Shown in pieces: positions 34,476-62,735 of a DNA stretch of 64,000 nucleotides (the stretch's first letter is position 1; the number at the start of each line of letters is the position of its first letter). Position numbers and translations under genes: made by a program. The DNA comes from Gordius sp. MW1. Taxonomy: Eukaryota > Nematomorpha > Gordioida > Gordea > Gordiidae. A model generated the notes under the pieces. It saw only the letters and a program-made list of their open reading frames with translations. It was not told the origin of the DNA and ran no database searches. The DNA lies in NCBI GenBank assembly GCA_964036665.1, contig OZ038529.1, positions 7,672,501 to 7,736,500 on the forward strand. Direction: 5' to 3'.

Positions 34476-34675
34476 TGTAGCGACATGAACATTGAGAATG
34501 TAGCAAGTCGACGAAACACATAGGTTTTATCTTCCTCCAATTTCCTCGGTTCATATTATTAACGTTCGCTCGCGTTTCGCTTATATGTTTGTTTGATTCC
34601 CTGTTGTTATAATAAATTCATACTCTCCTAACTCAATAGTTTAAACATTACTAAAGTGGTGAATTAAATACCACA
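34476..34675 (+). repeat. 5' LTR of the nested Gypsy element
   Basis: 200 bp, TG...CA ends, with an AATAAA inside near its 3' third. It differs from the 3' LTR only by scattered single-base changes (for example CTCAATAG versus CTCAGTAG, AATACCACA versus AATCCCACA) and a small T-run difference. Confidence 0.95.
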
Positions 34676-34691
34676 TTGGTGACCGTCCGAC

Positions 34692-35522
34692 GTGATATGG
34701 ATACACAATCGTATGACAATTCAACTCTCTACAATGAGACAGCATCCAACACCCACCACGGCAAACACATCACCAGTATACATCAAGCTACCTACATTTC
34801 ACCTCAGAAACATCCAAATCTGGATAGCTCAGGTCGACGCAATATTTTCCACTAGGAAAATCACATCACAAAGAGTCAAGTATGCTTACCTTTAGAATCT
34901 CTCCCGGTTGAGATAGCCGAAGAAGTGGCCGACCTTATACTTAACATCCCAGATGAAAACCCTTATGAGGTGTTAAAGCAAGCCTTAATCAAAAGAATGG
35001 GTGAGAGTGAAGCAAAAAGAATAGACAAGCTGTTCAAGGACATATATTTGGGAGACAAAACACCGTCCCAATTGCTTAGGCATTTGAAGAGCCTTGTCGG
35101 GGAACATCAAATGAGTGATAAAATTCTAAAAACCCTTTGGACAAAAACTTCCAAGGGAGGTAACAAGTATCTTAACATGCGTAGGAGAAGAAAAGTCTCT
35201 GGCACATTTGGCTGAGGTGGCAGACAAAATCTACGAGACATATACGGCCAACAGCGTAGCTTCCATAGCAAGCCCTCAAATGAGCCAAACAAACGAAGTT
35301 CAGGAACTGGTAAAAATGGTCGCACAGTTGGAATTGAAAGTAAACCAGCTGGTCAATCAGCCACCACAAAGTAAAAAGGTTTGGAGATCCTCAAGCAGAT
35401 CACGGTCAACATCAAGACATCGTCGGGAAGAAATTTGTTGGTATCACCACAAGTTCAAGGGTAACGCTCAAAAATGCACACAACCATGTGCATTTACCTC
35501 AAACTCCCAGTCAAAAAACTAA
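34692..35522 (+). pseudogene. Nested Gypsy gag region, frameshifted
   Basis: Three frames make one Gag: IKLPTFHLRNIQIWIAQVDA (34692-34895), then LILNIPDENPYEVLKQALIK and LGDKTPSQLLRHLKSLVGEH (34925-35215), then EVADKIYETYTANS and a C-terminal ICWYHHKFKGNAQKCTQPC, a Cys/His box of the type seen in Mag/412-like Gag proteins. Two frameshifts break it. Confidence 0.85.
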
Positions 35523-35930
35523 CTGACCTTTCCATTCAGGCGACTTCCGGAAACGGTCATAAACCAAGTCGCCTATTCTACATCATTGATCGTACGTCAG
35601 GACATAAATTTTTGATTGATACAGGAGCTGACATGTCCATCATTCCAAGACCCGTCAATTCACCTAAGGTACCAAATGGTCCAGTATTGCAGGCGGCCAA
35701 TAATAACAATATCTCTACCTATGGACAAAAGATGTTGTCCATCAATCTAGGTCTGAGACGAGACGCCCAATACAGTGGTTATTTCTAATCGCCGAGGTAC
35801 ACACCCCTATCATTGGAGCCGACCTCTTGCACCAATACAACATCATCGTAGATGTCAAAAACCAGCGATTAATTGATGGTCTGACTCACGTAACTTCAAA
35901 AGGAATTTCCACCCATCATCAAACGTTAGG
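35474..35930 (+). pseudogene. Nested Gypsy protease region
   Basis: FLIDTGADMSIIPRP is the aspartic protease active site, preceded by RLFYIIDRTSGHK. A frameshift near 35788 passes the domain to the next frame, which includes DLLHQYNIIVDVKNQRLIDG. Confidence 0.85.
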
Positions 35931-35939
35931 AATCCGCAT

Positions 35940-36600
35940 AGCTCTCTCGAGTCAGGACTCTAAGTTGGAATCTGTGATCAACAACTTTCCATCACTCCTA
36001 ACTCCTTTAAATTTCACCCAACAAATTTCAACCAACGACATCTTTCACCACATAGCAACAAAAGGGCCGGCACAATACGCACGTCCAAGGCGACTTACTG
36101 CTGAAAAACTTAATGTTGCTAAGAAAGAATTTGAATATATGTTGGGGGATCATAAGAAAATCTAAAAGCAACTGGGCGGCACCAATACATTTGGCTGCTA
36201 AAAAATCAGGTGACTGGCGTCCGTGTGGAGATTATAGAGCCTTGAACAAAGTCACCGTACCAGACAGGTACCCAATTCCTCCCATTCACGACTTCACAGC
36301 TAACCTTCACGGAAAAGCAATTTTTCCAAGCTGGATTTAGTTAGAGCCTACCATCACATCCCGGCGCCGGACGACATCTGTAAAACAGCCGTGACGACAC
36401 CATTCGGTCTTTACGAATTCACGAGGATGCCGTTTGGTCTAAAAAATGCAGCCCAAACGTTCAAAAGATTCATAGACGAAGTTTTGCTAGGACTGAATTA
36501 CGCCTACGCGTACATAGACGATGTACTTATAGCAAGCGGCTCAGAAGAGGAACACGAGGTACATCTAAAGACCGTCTTGCAACGACTCCAAAAGTACGCA
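35940..36600 (+). pseudogene. Nested Gypsy reverse transcriptase, truncated
   Basis: It reads [20 protein letters not shown], then [20 protein letters not shown] and [18 protein letters not shown], then [20 protein letters not shown] and [17 protein letters not shown] with the YIDD catalytic box. Two frameshifts (near 36165 and 36340) occur. The thumb and RNase H are missing: after [11 protein letters not shown] the sequence jumps to the region before the integrase core. Confidence 0.9.
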
Positions 36601-36677
36601 AGAACAAAGTACACCGACACACCATTACGAAACCAGGTACTTTTAAACAACCCGATGCCAGATTCGCTCATGTCCAC

Positions 36678-37625
36678 TTGGATGTAGTAGGACCACTACC
36701 ACCCTCCAACGGGTTCACTCACATGTTAACGGCAGTTGACCGTTTCTCGAGATGGCCCATGTCCATACCACTTAAAGAAACATCCGCCGAAGTTCTCACG
36801 GACAAATTTATCAAGAACTGGGTGGCAACTTATGGGGTTCCGAATACAGTTACCATTGATAGGGGATCCCAGTTTCAGTCACAGCTTTTTAGAGAGTTCG
36901 CGAATATTTTAGGATGCTCCGCGAACGGGGTAGTCGAACGTTTCCACCGGCAGTTAAAGGCTTCGTTAAAAGCCTCAGGAAACACAAAATGGAGTGAAGT
37001 TCTGCCCTTTGCCCTATTAGGTATCCGCACAACCATCAAGGAAGACATTGGTCGCACGCCGGCGGAAGTGCTATACGGGACTAACTTAAGTCTTCCAGGA
37101 GATTATTTCTCACAAGAAACAACGCAACAATCAGCAGAACAAGTACATCAATTCGTCGAGAAGTTGAGAGAAGCGATGATGGCGTCGCCGTACCCCTTGC
37201 CACACCACCATGGAGAAACAAAAGAACAGGTAAATCGGTACCTGTGGGAAACACCGCAAGTGTTGGTCAGAAATGATACAGTACGCAAACCACTCACCCC
37301 ACCCTACGATGGGCCCTTCAAAGTCTTACTTCGTAGACCAAAGTACTTTATAATCGAGAAAAATGGAGAAAAGGACTCCATATCAATCGACCGATTGAAG
37401 CCCGCTCAAGCAAGAAACCGGTACATAATCAAGAAACCTCCCTCAAGAAACCTATTTCACAAGAACCAGAGCAGGAACAACAACCAGTCAAAACCACTCG
37501 CAGTGGCAGACATGTCCATTGGCCCAAAAGACTTTGCCAATACAAGTGATACACAGGCGAGATGGTGTCCACCTAATCGATCGTTTAGTGTTACTCCAAA
37601 CAATCTAGGGGGAGAATATCTGTAG
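36678..37625 (+). pseudogene. Nested Gypsy integrase core with an internal deletion
   Basis: One 315-codon frame holds [24 protein letters not shown] (first catalytic Asp), TIDRGSQFQSQLF (second Asp) and GVVERFHRQLKASL (Glu), then a C-terminal region (RRPKYFIIEKNGEKDSISID). The second Asp and the Glu are 25 residues apart rather than the usual 35; the conserved stretch after LGC is deleted in frame. The N-terminal zinc-binding part is absent. Confidence 0.9.
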
Positions 37626-37821
37626 CGACATGAACATTGAGAATGTAGCAAGTCGACGAAACACATATGTTTTTATCTTCCTCCAATTTCCTCGGTTCAT
37701 ATTATTAACGTTCGCTCGCGTTTCGCTTATATGTTTGTTTGATTCCCTGTTGTTATAATAAATTCATACTCTCCTAACTCAGTAGTTTAAACATTACTAA
37801 AGTGGTGAATTAAATCCCACA
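37621..37821 (+). repeat. 3' LTR of the nested Gypsy element
   Basis: 201 bp, begins TGTAGCGACATGAAC right after the end of the integrase frame (stop codon overlaps the LTR start) and ends CCCACA before the AATT duplication. Confidence 0.95.
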
Positions 37822-38210
37822 AATTCAAATTTCGCAGTACTTTTTGTAAATGCATGAATGAAAAATGAAAAGTAAGTGTGTTTGTGTTGCGTATTAGGAC
37901 ACAAAAAATAAATTTAAATTAATAAAAAAACAGTTTAAATATAAGACGTTTGTCTTTGTTTAAGTTGTAATTATTTTAAAGTATTTATTACTACATAAAT
38001 AAAAAATTAACTATTTTGCAATGAGCTTTTAACGGGCCTAGCTAAATATAGGCCCGGCCCGCTTGATTTGTCGGCCCGCCCAAGCCCGGCCCGTTGTTTT
38101 TTTTAAAGTCCAAAGCCCGCCCATACCCGGCCCGCGGGCCGGGCTTTTCGGGCCGGGCTTTTCGGGCCGCCCGCGGGCCGGGCCGGGCCGTGCAGGTCTC
38201 TATACTCTAC

Positions 38211-40370
38211 TACCGCTCTACACTACTACCACTGCAGGCCATGTTTGTGAGATAGTCAAGTATTTATCACTATATTAGCTTATGTAAAATATTTTATTAT
38301 ATTAGTTTTTTTTAAATAGAAGTAAAAAGAATATTAAATCATTACTACGATGCGGAATTTGCTGTTGGACTTCGTAGTGCATTTTATCGGACATTTACGA
38401 TAAATCGGAAATGTGGAAAAAATACCCGGAAATTTCCACTAAAATTTTTAACCCGAACCCGACCTGAAAGCATTTTAAAATTTTTAGCTCTTAATTAATT
38501 ATAATGGTACTTGATATCATTGCTTAATAAATTACACCTTTTTTATTTGTAAATTTTTTGAAGCTTAAAAAAATGACCATCTTTAAATACTTATATTTTT
38601 TCTATATAATCATTTTATTGTAATTTCAAGTTTTTATATTTCCACATTTTTTTTTGATTGTTATCTTTTATCTTAATTTATCAATATTAAAATTATACCA
38701 ATTAATTTGCCTTATTGACGGCATTTTAAAATTTAAAACCCGAACCCGACCCGAAAGTATTTTAAAATTTTTGATTTTTAAGCGTGTGCTGTTTAATTAA
38801 AACATAAAATAGAATTTATTTTTTGAAGTGTAACTTTTTTATACCAGCTGTGTAATTAAAAAAAGAGAGTTAGTCAAAAAGAAAATGAATTCAAGGTGAG
38901 ATATTTTCAAAAGCAGTTGATCTTTTAATTTAAATGATTTTTTTTTCCTCTAATTAAAAATATAAAAATAATAGAATATTTTGCACAAGTGAAAATATGG
39001 ATTAGGGGTGAATAAGATTGCACTTGACTAGCTCACAACATTGCCAGCAGTGGTAATCATGTAGCGGTAATAGTAGTAGTGCTATTAGTAGTAGATAGAG
39101 TTGTTAAAAAGCACTTAGTGAGCAATGCTCACTAAGTGCTTTGCTCGAGCACGCACACTGAGTTGTTTAATATCCGCATAAGCACAATCTGTACTAGCTA
39201 TTCGGTGCACTAGACAGATCAGTAGTATATGAAAATGCTCGAGCGGCAAGTTGAAACAGCAAAATTTATTCAAGCATTAGGCAGATGGCCCGAGTAGAAA
39301 CTCGAGCAGTTAGCAGATTTAATAGAAGGAATTGCTATGAGTTTGTAACTTTAACATTTGTTCATATTGTATATCATAAATAAATTAAAACTTTGCCCCA
39401 CCCCCTTTTTGTCCCGGTGATTTGCCCCCCCCCTCCTTACCCGGGGTGGGGGTTATTTGCGTCCACCCCCTTTATCCTCTTCCGGGGAAGGGACTCCAAT
39501 ATTTTAAACTCTTTGGTAATTATTCCCACAGCACAGGAATAATATCTAGTGACAAGATTGTTATTTTTGAAAGAGTAAGACCTTATATTGGATAAAAGAT
39601 TATAAAACCTTTAATAATTTGATAAAACAAGGTAACTTTGAAGGAGTGCGAGACACTTGAATATCAAGATTATGCCTACAATTACCAAATACTATATTAG
39701 GAATTTTATAATTGAGAGCCGAGACAATGTTTGCTCGGGTACAGCTAATATTTGATAAAAAGGCTCTGCACAGTGATTCACTCTAAATGTAAATATGTAA
39801 CTATCATTACACTAGTTAAGCTTGTATGATATGAGTTGACAAATATTAAGTACAATTTCATTGTAAATCAGTTTAGAAATCACAAATATATTGAATTTGA
39901 CTTTAAAAATAAACATTAAATATATTCTTGACATTTTTACGCATAGGTGTCAGTATAAAAGACAGTTAGTATCAAGAAAACTTTTCTAGCCATAACATAA
40001 ATGCTTATAGCAAATATGGATCTTTAAGACTCCATGGGTACCATAAAAATTTAATATTCCAAAATATACCAATTAAAGGCACAGTAATTTTGTAAATCTT
40101 CTAGGGTCAAACCCATAAAAGTGAAATCATGAGATTAATTATAATACATCGCCTGTTTCAGGTTGATTAGATTTCACCTCTTTAAGTTAAAATAATTATT
40201 TTCGGAGAGCTTGATAATTTTTTTTAATTATTGGCATAAAGATTAAAATACATTACTCAGGTCGGGGGTTTTGCATTTCAAATCTATTTTTAGTAAATTC
40301 TACCATTTGTCAATCGATTGTGTACCTTGGTGAGCACCTGTAAAGATCGTTTCAAATTTACCTCAATAAA
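38211..40370. other. Upstream region of the Caspr gene, AT-rich
   Basis: It holds two CCCGAACCCGACC-type motifs (about 38455, 38742), a TAG-trinucleotide stretch near 39070, a perfect 17-bp-arm palindrome (39108-39142) and a G/C-rich CCCC / GGGG patch near 39400-39490. Promoter elements cannot be assigned by eye. The Caspr 5' UTR must lie at its right end. Confidence 0.5.
39108..39142. repeat. Perfect palindrome, 17-bp arms with a 1-nt centre
   Basis: AAAGCACTTAGTGAGCA (39108-39124), one A, then its exact reverse complement (39126-39142). It lies about 1.2 kb before the Caspr start codon. No transposon ends accompany it. Confidence 0.9.
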
Positions 40371-56957
<16,587 letters not shown>

Positions 56958-57232
56958 AGAAAAAAACACACGCCTCATTTACCCCCACGCGTAATCTCAG
57001 TCGATTCCGTCCAAAAATCATATGACAATTTCACAACATTTCGGGCATTAGAAACGATTTACTTTTTGTACTTGTGTATTTTAAACTTTTTTAAACCCTA
57101 GCATTGCCATACCATTACTGTGCATAATAATTGACGACGCCTTTGATACATGATATTTTATAGAAACTTTTGTATTTAATATTTTTTTAATCGCGATCCT
57201 TTTTATAAAACGTCTTTTTGAAGCTACTTTAT

Positions 57233-57238
57233 AATAAA
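57233..57238 (+). promoter_or_regulatory. Candidate Caspr polyadenylation signal
   Basis: AATAAA lies 276 bases after the stop codon. Other AT-rich hexamers occur nearby, so this is only the best canonical candidate. Confidence 0.45.
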
Positions 57239-57239
57239 A

Positions 57240-58678
57240 TTTGATCGATTTATGTCAAACAATTTCAAAGCATTTTTGCGTGGATTATTTATAATTGATA
57301 CACGTTCAATGGCATAAGAGATTTTTCTTTTGTCCTTTAGTTGTTTAGCAAATCATGTTTTTTAAAATAGAATTAATGATGGGTATTAAAAACTTTAAAA
57401 TTTATACGAAACAATATGATAACAAATGCAAATGTTCTTTAATATCTCCGATAGTTCTCAATTTTTTTTAAACTACAAATTATTGCATTTGCATGGAAAA
57501 TATTTTTTAATAGACTTCTTAAACAAGCAGATATAGAAAAAAACACGCTATTATATTCGTGGGCCAGGTCAATTTGAAAGGGGGGTGGGTGATTCAAAAT
57601 TTAATTTATAGATAATAAAATTTTGCAACGTAGAATTATTTCCATATTTTACATTCAATTTTTTTAGAATATTTAATTCTAAAAAAAGTTTATTGGATTC
57701 TCGTTCCTTTAGATATCCTTAATTTAGGTTTAAGTCAACATCTACATCAACAAGATTCGCTACATATTAATAAATCAATTAAGATTTATAGATAAAAATT
57801 TGTGTAAAAATTTAATTAGATCATTTTTGGGTCGGCCATGGGTCCGGACGAATTAAAAATAAAAACATTGGGCTAGGGTGGATGAAAAGTGATTTTACAG
57901 GGTCCCAACAAGTACATATTTATATAGAATATCAACCCCCCCCCCTTTAGATAATCCTGCCTAGGGCAAAATGATATATTTTTTAAAATTTTAGCCTTAG
58001 GAATTTTTGACTGACAACAATCCGTCAAAAGTGCGGACAAGATATTAATTATTTTAAAATTTGAAACAACTCATACCCCTTTCCAATCCATATTGAGAAA
58101 ATAGTTAATATAAAACTCCCCCTAAAGGTCTTAAAGGTAAGGCAAAAAATCGCTTATTATTTTTACTTAATGAAGTATTGCTGTATTATCGCGCTAATCT
58201 TGACTTGAGTAATTATTTTTTGGTTTTATCTCTTCTTTTTCCACAAGCTGTCAATCCCCAGCCTCAAATGGATTTGACATATTTTACCACACCATTTATT
58301 AAAATAACTACACTCAGGCGCGTAGCCAAGGGGGCAGAAAGCGGGAATTTTCTACCCCCTTGACCAAAACTTGAAAATTTTTTTGATTAATAATTAGATT
58401 AAATGGGTTAAAATATTATAGTTTAGTTGCATAAAAGATTTTAAGACACTTATAAAAGTCAAGAAACATAATATTACATTCAATTTTTAGAATTTAATTT
58501 TCGACTAAAAGCTAGCAGCCCACCATTATAATCATCCATCATTAATTGTAAATTATGAAAAGAGTTTGTATACAAGATATTTTCCCCCTTAAAATACTAG
58601 ATCCTGGTATTGCTAGTAAGTGGCTTAGGCTTTTATTTTATGTTTATATAGTATAGTTATAGTAATTGATTTTTAATA
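57240..58678. other. Intergenic AT-rich spacer downstream of Caspr
   Basis: No supported gene. A GGCGCGTAGCCAAGGGGG repeat starts at about 58318. Confidence 0.5.
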
Positions 58679-59397
58679 CTCGGGCCTTCGGCCCTCGTGG
58701 GAAGTGGGAGGGGAGAAGGGAAGGGGGGAAGGGAAGGGGGGACGACTCATCTATACTTCGTATAATTGTATCATATTTGCTATGCAATTTATGGGCGAGA
58801 AAGGTGGGAAGGGGCGAGAATGCCTATAGGGGGGTATTAAATGCCTAATGATTAATTAATTATTTATACAAATTTTCCATTTATAGGCAAAATGTAATAT
58901 AGGCAAGGGTTAGGGTTATTTAGTGTTTGCATCTAGTTGCGTATTACATTAGTTTTTAAGGCCTTTAGTGTATGGGTCTAACAAACATTATATTATAAAA
59001 CATCACAATGTTAAGAATTTGCAGAATTGTTGGGAGAAATTTTTTGTTGAATTTGAACAATTTTTAATTAAAAAAATCAAAAATTTGGCGAATGGTCATT
59101 TTTTATTCATTGGTCAGTACCAACAGATACTCTATAAGTCAATGATAGCCAAAAAAACGGAAAAAAAAATTTGATGCTCACATTGGCCAATGGTCATTTT
59201 TTTCCATTGGTCAGCAGCCAGCACACGGTAAAAATGAATATAAATTCATAAGAGTAAAAAAAACGAAAAAAAAATTTTCGAATCACATTTTGGCCAATGG
59301 TCATTTTTTTCCATTGGTCAGCAGCCAACGGTAAAAGTGGATATAAATTCATAATAGTCAAAAAAAACGAAAAAAAAATTTTCGAATCACATTTTGG
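58679..59397 (-). mobile_element. Family H element, copy D (truncated)
   Basis: It begins with the CTCGGGCCTTCGGCCCTCG hairpin and runs through the G/A tract, terminus, GGGTTAGGGTTATTTAG and about three array units. It is cut at CACATTTTGG (59397), where unrelated DNA follows. Confidence 0.75.
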
Positions 59398-59601
59398 TAG
59401 TAGTATACTGGATCTTAATTGATTTTTGAGAATATAGTTACACTTAGAATTACTGTGGGCGCAACTATGGACCTATGTATATCTAATTGCACATAGATCT
59501 TAAAAGATTAGCATTTATTTGAATTTATAAATGAATATTTGCGTGAAAAATTAGGGTGTAATATTAAAAATGTTAGGCTGAACAAATCACAACACTAGGA
59601 G

Positions 59602-60676
59602 TAGAGAACTGCAAAGTCTCTTTTTTTCAACCCGAACCCGACCCGAAATTTTTTTAAAATTTTCAACCCGAACCCGACCAGACCCGAAAGCATTTTAAAT
59701 TTTTCACCCCGAACCCGACCCAACCCGAATGCATTTTAAAATTTTCAACCTGAACCCGACCCGGCTCAAAAGAGTTAAAAAATTAATCCCTTTCGAACGT
59801 GTTTTAAATTTTGGTATCCAACGCGAGAGTAAGAAAATTTGCGGTTTGCATGGGCGTAGCCAGGGGGTGGCAGGGACGGGCAGATGCCCCCTCTAAATCC
59901 AAAAAATCTTAGATATTTTATCAAATTATGGCTAAAATTAAAAAAATGGTCCCTTAATCATTATTGCCCCCCCCCCTCTAATTTCAAATTCCTCGCTACT
60001 CCCAAGAGGGTGTTAAAATTTAATCGACAAATTAAAGTGCGATTTATGAAAATAATTGATTCGATTTTGATTACTAAATTTATTTTAATGATTTATTATA
60101 GAGATATATATATATGGTATAATACAAAATCTGGTCACATTCAATTTGAAATATAGAGTTTTGCAAATGAATCATTTAATAAAGTTAAACATAATCTTAT
60201 TTGTTTTATAAATATATATTTGTGTAGTTTAAATTAATAATGAACTACAACTTCACACTATTTAAATACAATTTAAAAATATTATTTTGTTGATATATTT
60301 TTTCTTTCACGAGTCAAATTTTAATTTGCGTCCAAATTAAAACAATCAGATTAAAAAAACAAAAGGAATTTTAATTAACTTAATGAATGATCTTGAACTA
60401 TAAATTTCGATATTTATCAAAAAATATTATACATGATAGCATTATTTTTAAAGATATGTCCCGTGTATCTGCAATGTAAGATTCATAACCCTTGACCCGA
60501 CACTTTAAATCCAACCCGACCTGATCCGAAAGCATATTAAAAAATTTTAACCTGAACCCGACCCGAAAGCATTTCAAAATTTTCAACCCGAACCTGACTC
60601 GAAGAAGTTTCAAAATTTTCAACCCGACCCGATATCGTGTCCGGGTCGGGTCTCGGGTCACCCGTGCAGTTCTCTA
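59602..60676. mobile_element. Non-autonomous hAT-like element, 1,075 bp
   Basis: Exact 8-bp target duplication ACTAGGAG at 59594-59601 and 60677-60684. Ends TAGAGAACTGCA and TGCAGTTCTCTA are exactly inverted. Inside both ends are arrays of a unit of about 35-40 bp (CCCGAACCCGACC + GAAAGCATTTTAAAATTTTC). A GGGCGTAGCC-type repeat is inserted near 59850. No transposase. Confidence 0.9.
59850..60004. repeat. GGGCGTAGCC-type small repeat inside the hAT-like element
   Basis: Left CATGGGCGTAGCCAGGGGG and right CCTCGCTACTCCCAAG are weakly inverted. GATGCCCCCTCTAAATCC is shared with the 48038 copy. Confidence 0.55.
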
Positions 60677-60837
60677 ACTAGGAGTCACTAATATAGAATT
60701 TTTCTCAATAATATTATTAAGTATCGCTGTGGATTATTGTCAGACCCTTAAAAATATATACCTTTTCAATTGATCAGGATATCTTATTAATACTATTTAA
60801 AATCGCAATAAATATTGCACAATTTTTAGATTCATTA

Positions 60838-61035
60838 AGGGCCGGGCCTAACGGGCAGATCTTTGTAGGGGGCCGGGCCTAAAGTGCATAAAAAAGGTTA
60901 CGGACGGACCCAGGCTGGCCTGAAAGTTTTCCTAACGGGTACGGACGGGCCTGAAGTGCATAACAAAGTTACGGTTAGGCTCACGCGGGCCTGAAATATT
61001 TCGAAACGGTTAGGGACGGGCCGATTTTCTAAAAA
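60838..61035. repeat. Degenerate tandem GGGCCTGAAGTGCATAA repeat
   Basis: Several imperfect units containing ACGGACGGGCC, CTGAAGTGCATAA and GTTACGG. Related in composition to the interiors of the hAT-like elements; no termini found. Confidence 0.5.
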
Positions 61036-61211
61036 CGCCCATTAGTTCTATTTTATTTGTGTTTTCGCGTAACATTCAATATAATTTTTACATGATCATA
61101 TATGCTTTTATCATTTAATATAATTGATGATATATATATCGAGGTAGGAAAAAGATTTGTAAAATCAGTTTCTTAAATTGATCGATAAGATTGTTCACTT
61201 TATAATATAGA

Positions 61212-62735
61212 CTCAGGCCTTCGGCCCTCGTGGGAAGGGGGAGAAGGGAAGGGAAGGGAAGAGGGGAAGGGAAGGGGGGACGACTCATCTGTACTTCGTA
61301 TAAATGTATCATATTTGCTATGCAATTTATGGGCGAGAAAGGTGGGAAGGGGCGAGAATGCCTATAGAGGGGTATTAAATGCCTAATGATTAATTAATTA
61401 TTTATACAAATTTTCCATTATAGGCAAAATGTAATAAAGGCAAAATGTAATATAGGCAAGGGTTAGGGTTAGATTTAGTGTTTGCATCTAGTTTCGTATT
61501 ACATTAGTTTTTATGGCCTTTAGTGATTATGGGTCTAACAAACATTATATTATAAAACAACACAATGTTAAGAATTTGCAGAATTGTTGGGAGAAATTTT
61601 TTGTTGAATTTGAACAATTTTTAATTAAAAAAATCAAAAATTTGGCCAATGGTCACTTTTTCTCTACTGGTCAGTACCAACAGATACTCTATAAGTCAAT
61701 GATAGCCAAAAAAACGGAAAAAAAAATTTTGATGCTCACTTTGGCCAATGGTCATTTTTTTCCATTGGTCAGCAGCCAGCACACGGTAAAAGTGGATATA
61801 AATTCATAATAGTCAAAAAAAACGAAAAAAAAATTTTCGATCACATTTTGGCCCAATGGTCATTTTTTTCCATTGGTCAGCAGCCAGGACACGGTAAAAG
61901 TGGATATAAATTCATAATAGTCAAAAAAAACGAAAAAAAAGTTTTCGAATCACATTTTGGCCAATGGTCATTTTATTCCATTGGTCAGCAGCCAGCGGAC
62001 GGCCAAAAAGTCATAATAGCAATGGTAGGAACAGGAACAATCATAAAAGTCAAAAAAAAACGAAAAAAATAATTTCGATTCACATTGTGGCCAATGGTCA
62101 TTTTTTCCATCGGTCAGGAGCCAGCGGACGGCCAAAAAGTCATAATAGCAATGGTAGTAACAGGAACAATCATAATAGTCAAAAAAAACGAAAAAATAAA
62201 CTCGGATTCACATTTTGGCCAATGGTCATTTTTTTCATTGGTCAGCAGCCAACGGACGGCCAAAAAGTCTTATTATCAATGATAGTAACAAGAACAATCA
62301 TAAGAGTCAAAAAAAACTCCGGGATTCTAACCCAAAAACTAGTTAAATTGCATAGCAATTAAAAGTAAACAACTTTTATTTATGTTTATTATATAACATT
62401 GGTCAGCAGCCAGCGGACGGCCAAAAAGTCATAATAGCAATGGTAGAAACAGGAACAATCATAATAGTCAAAAAAAACGAAAAAAATAATTTCGATTCAC
62501 ATTTTGGCCAATGGTCATTTTTTTCATTGGTCAGCAGCCAGCGGACGGCCAAAAAGTCATAATAGCAATGGTAGAAACAGGAACAATCATAATAGTCAAA
62601 AAAAAACGAAAAAAATAATTTCGATTCACATTTTGGCCAATGGTCATTTTTTTCATTGGTCAGCAGCCAGCGGACGGCCAAAAATTCTTATTATCAATGA
62701 TAGTAACAAGAACAATCATAAGAGTCAAAAAAACT
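61212..62735 (-). mobile_element. Family H element, copy E (expanded array)
   Basis: Hairpin CTCAGGCCTTCGGCCCTCG at 61212, then the usual order on the minus strand. The array is interrupted at 62340-62397 by the AACTAGTTAAATTGCATAGC unit and then resumes (62398-62735), so part of the element has been re-duplicated. Confidence 0.75.

Larger units (their letters stand above)
34476..37821 (+). mobile_element. Ty3/Gypsy LTR retrotransposon, internally deleted, 3,346 bp
   Basis: It has two LTRs (34476-34675 and 37621-37821) beginning TGTAGCGAC and ending CCACA, and a 4-bp target duplication AATT (34472-34475, 37822-37825). A primer-binding-like TGGTGACC follows the first LTR and a purine-rich AGGGGGAGAATA precedes the second. 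The Gag-Pol order is gag, protease, RT, integrase. RT is cut inside the palm/thumb and joined directly to the integrase core, so RNase H and the integrase N terminus are gone, and frameshifts occur in gag and before RT. The LTRs differ at only about four positions, so insertion was recent. Confidence 0.93.
33981..38202. mobile_element. hAT-like non-autonomous element hosting a nested LTR element
   Basis: Exact 8-bp target duplication TACTCTAC at 33973-33980 and 38203-38210. The terminal inverted repeats are TAGAGACCTGCAACGGGCC on the left and the complement of GGGCCGTGCAGGTCTCTA on the right, with GGCCCG-rich sequence just inside. Without the nested 3.35-kb LTR element the unit is about 870 bp, close to the 920-bp and 771-bp relatives elsewhere in the window. 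It has no transposase. Confidence 0.9.

Noticed and set aside
60398..60661. Minus-strand Arg/Leu-rich 87-codon frame
   Set aside because: It is the complement of the CCCGAACCCGACCCGAAAGC tandem units in the hAT-like element.
62085..62362. Protein-like frames such as MANGHFFHWSAASGRPKSHN recurring at 15.1-15.6, 33.0, 44.7, 62 and 63.8 kb
   Set aside because: They are read-through of the family H minisatellite in several frames and both strands. The repeat unit, not selection on a protein, keeps them open.
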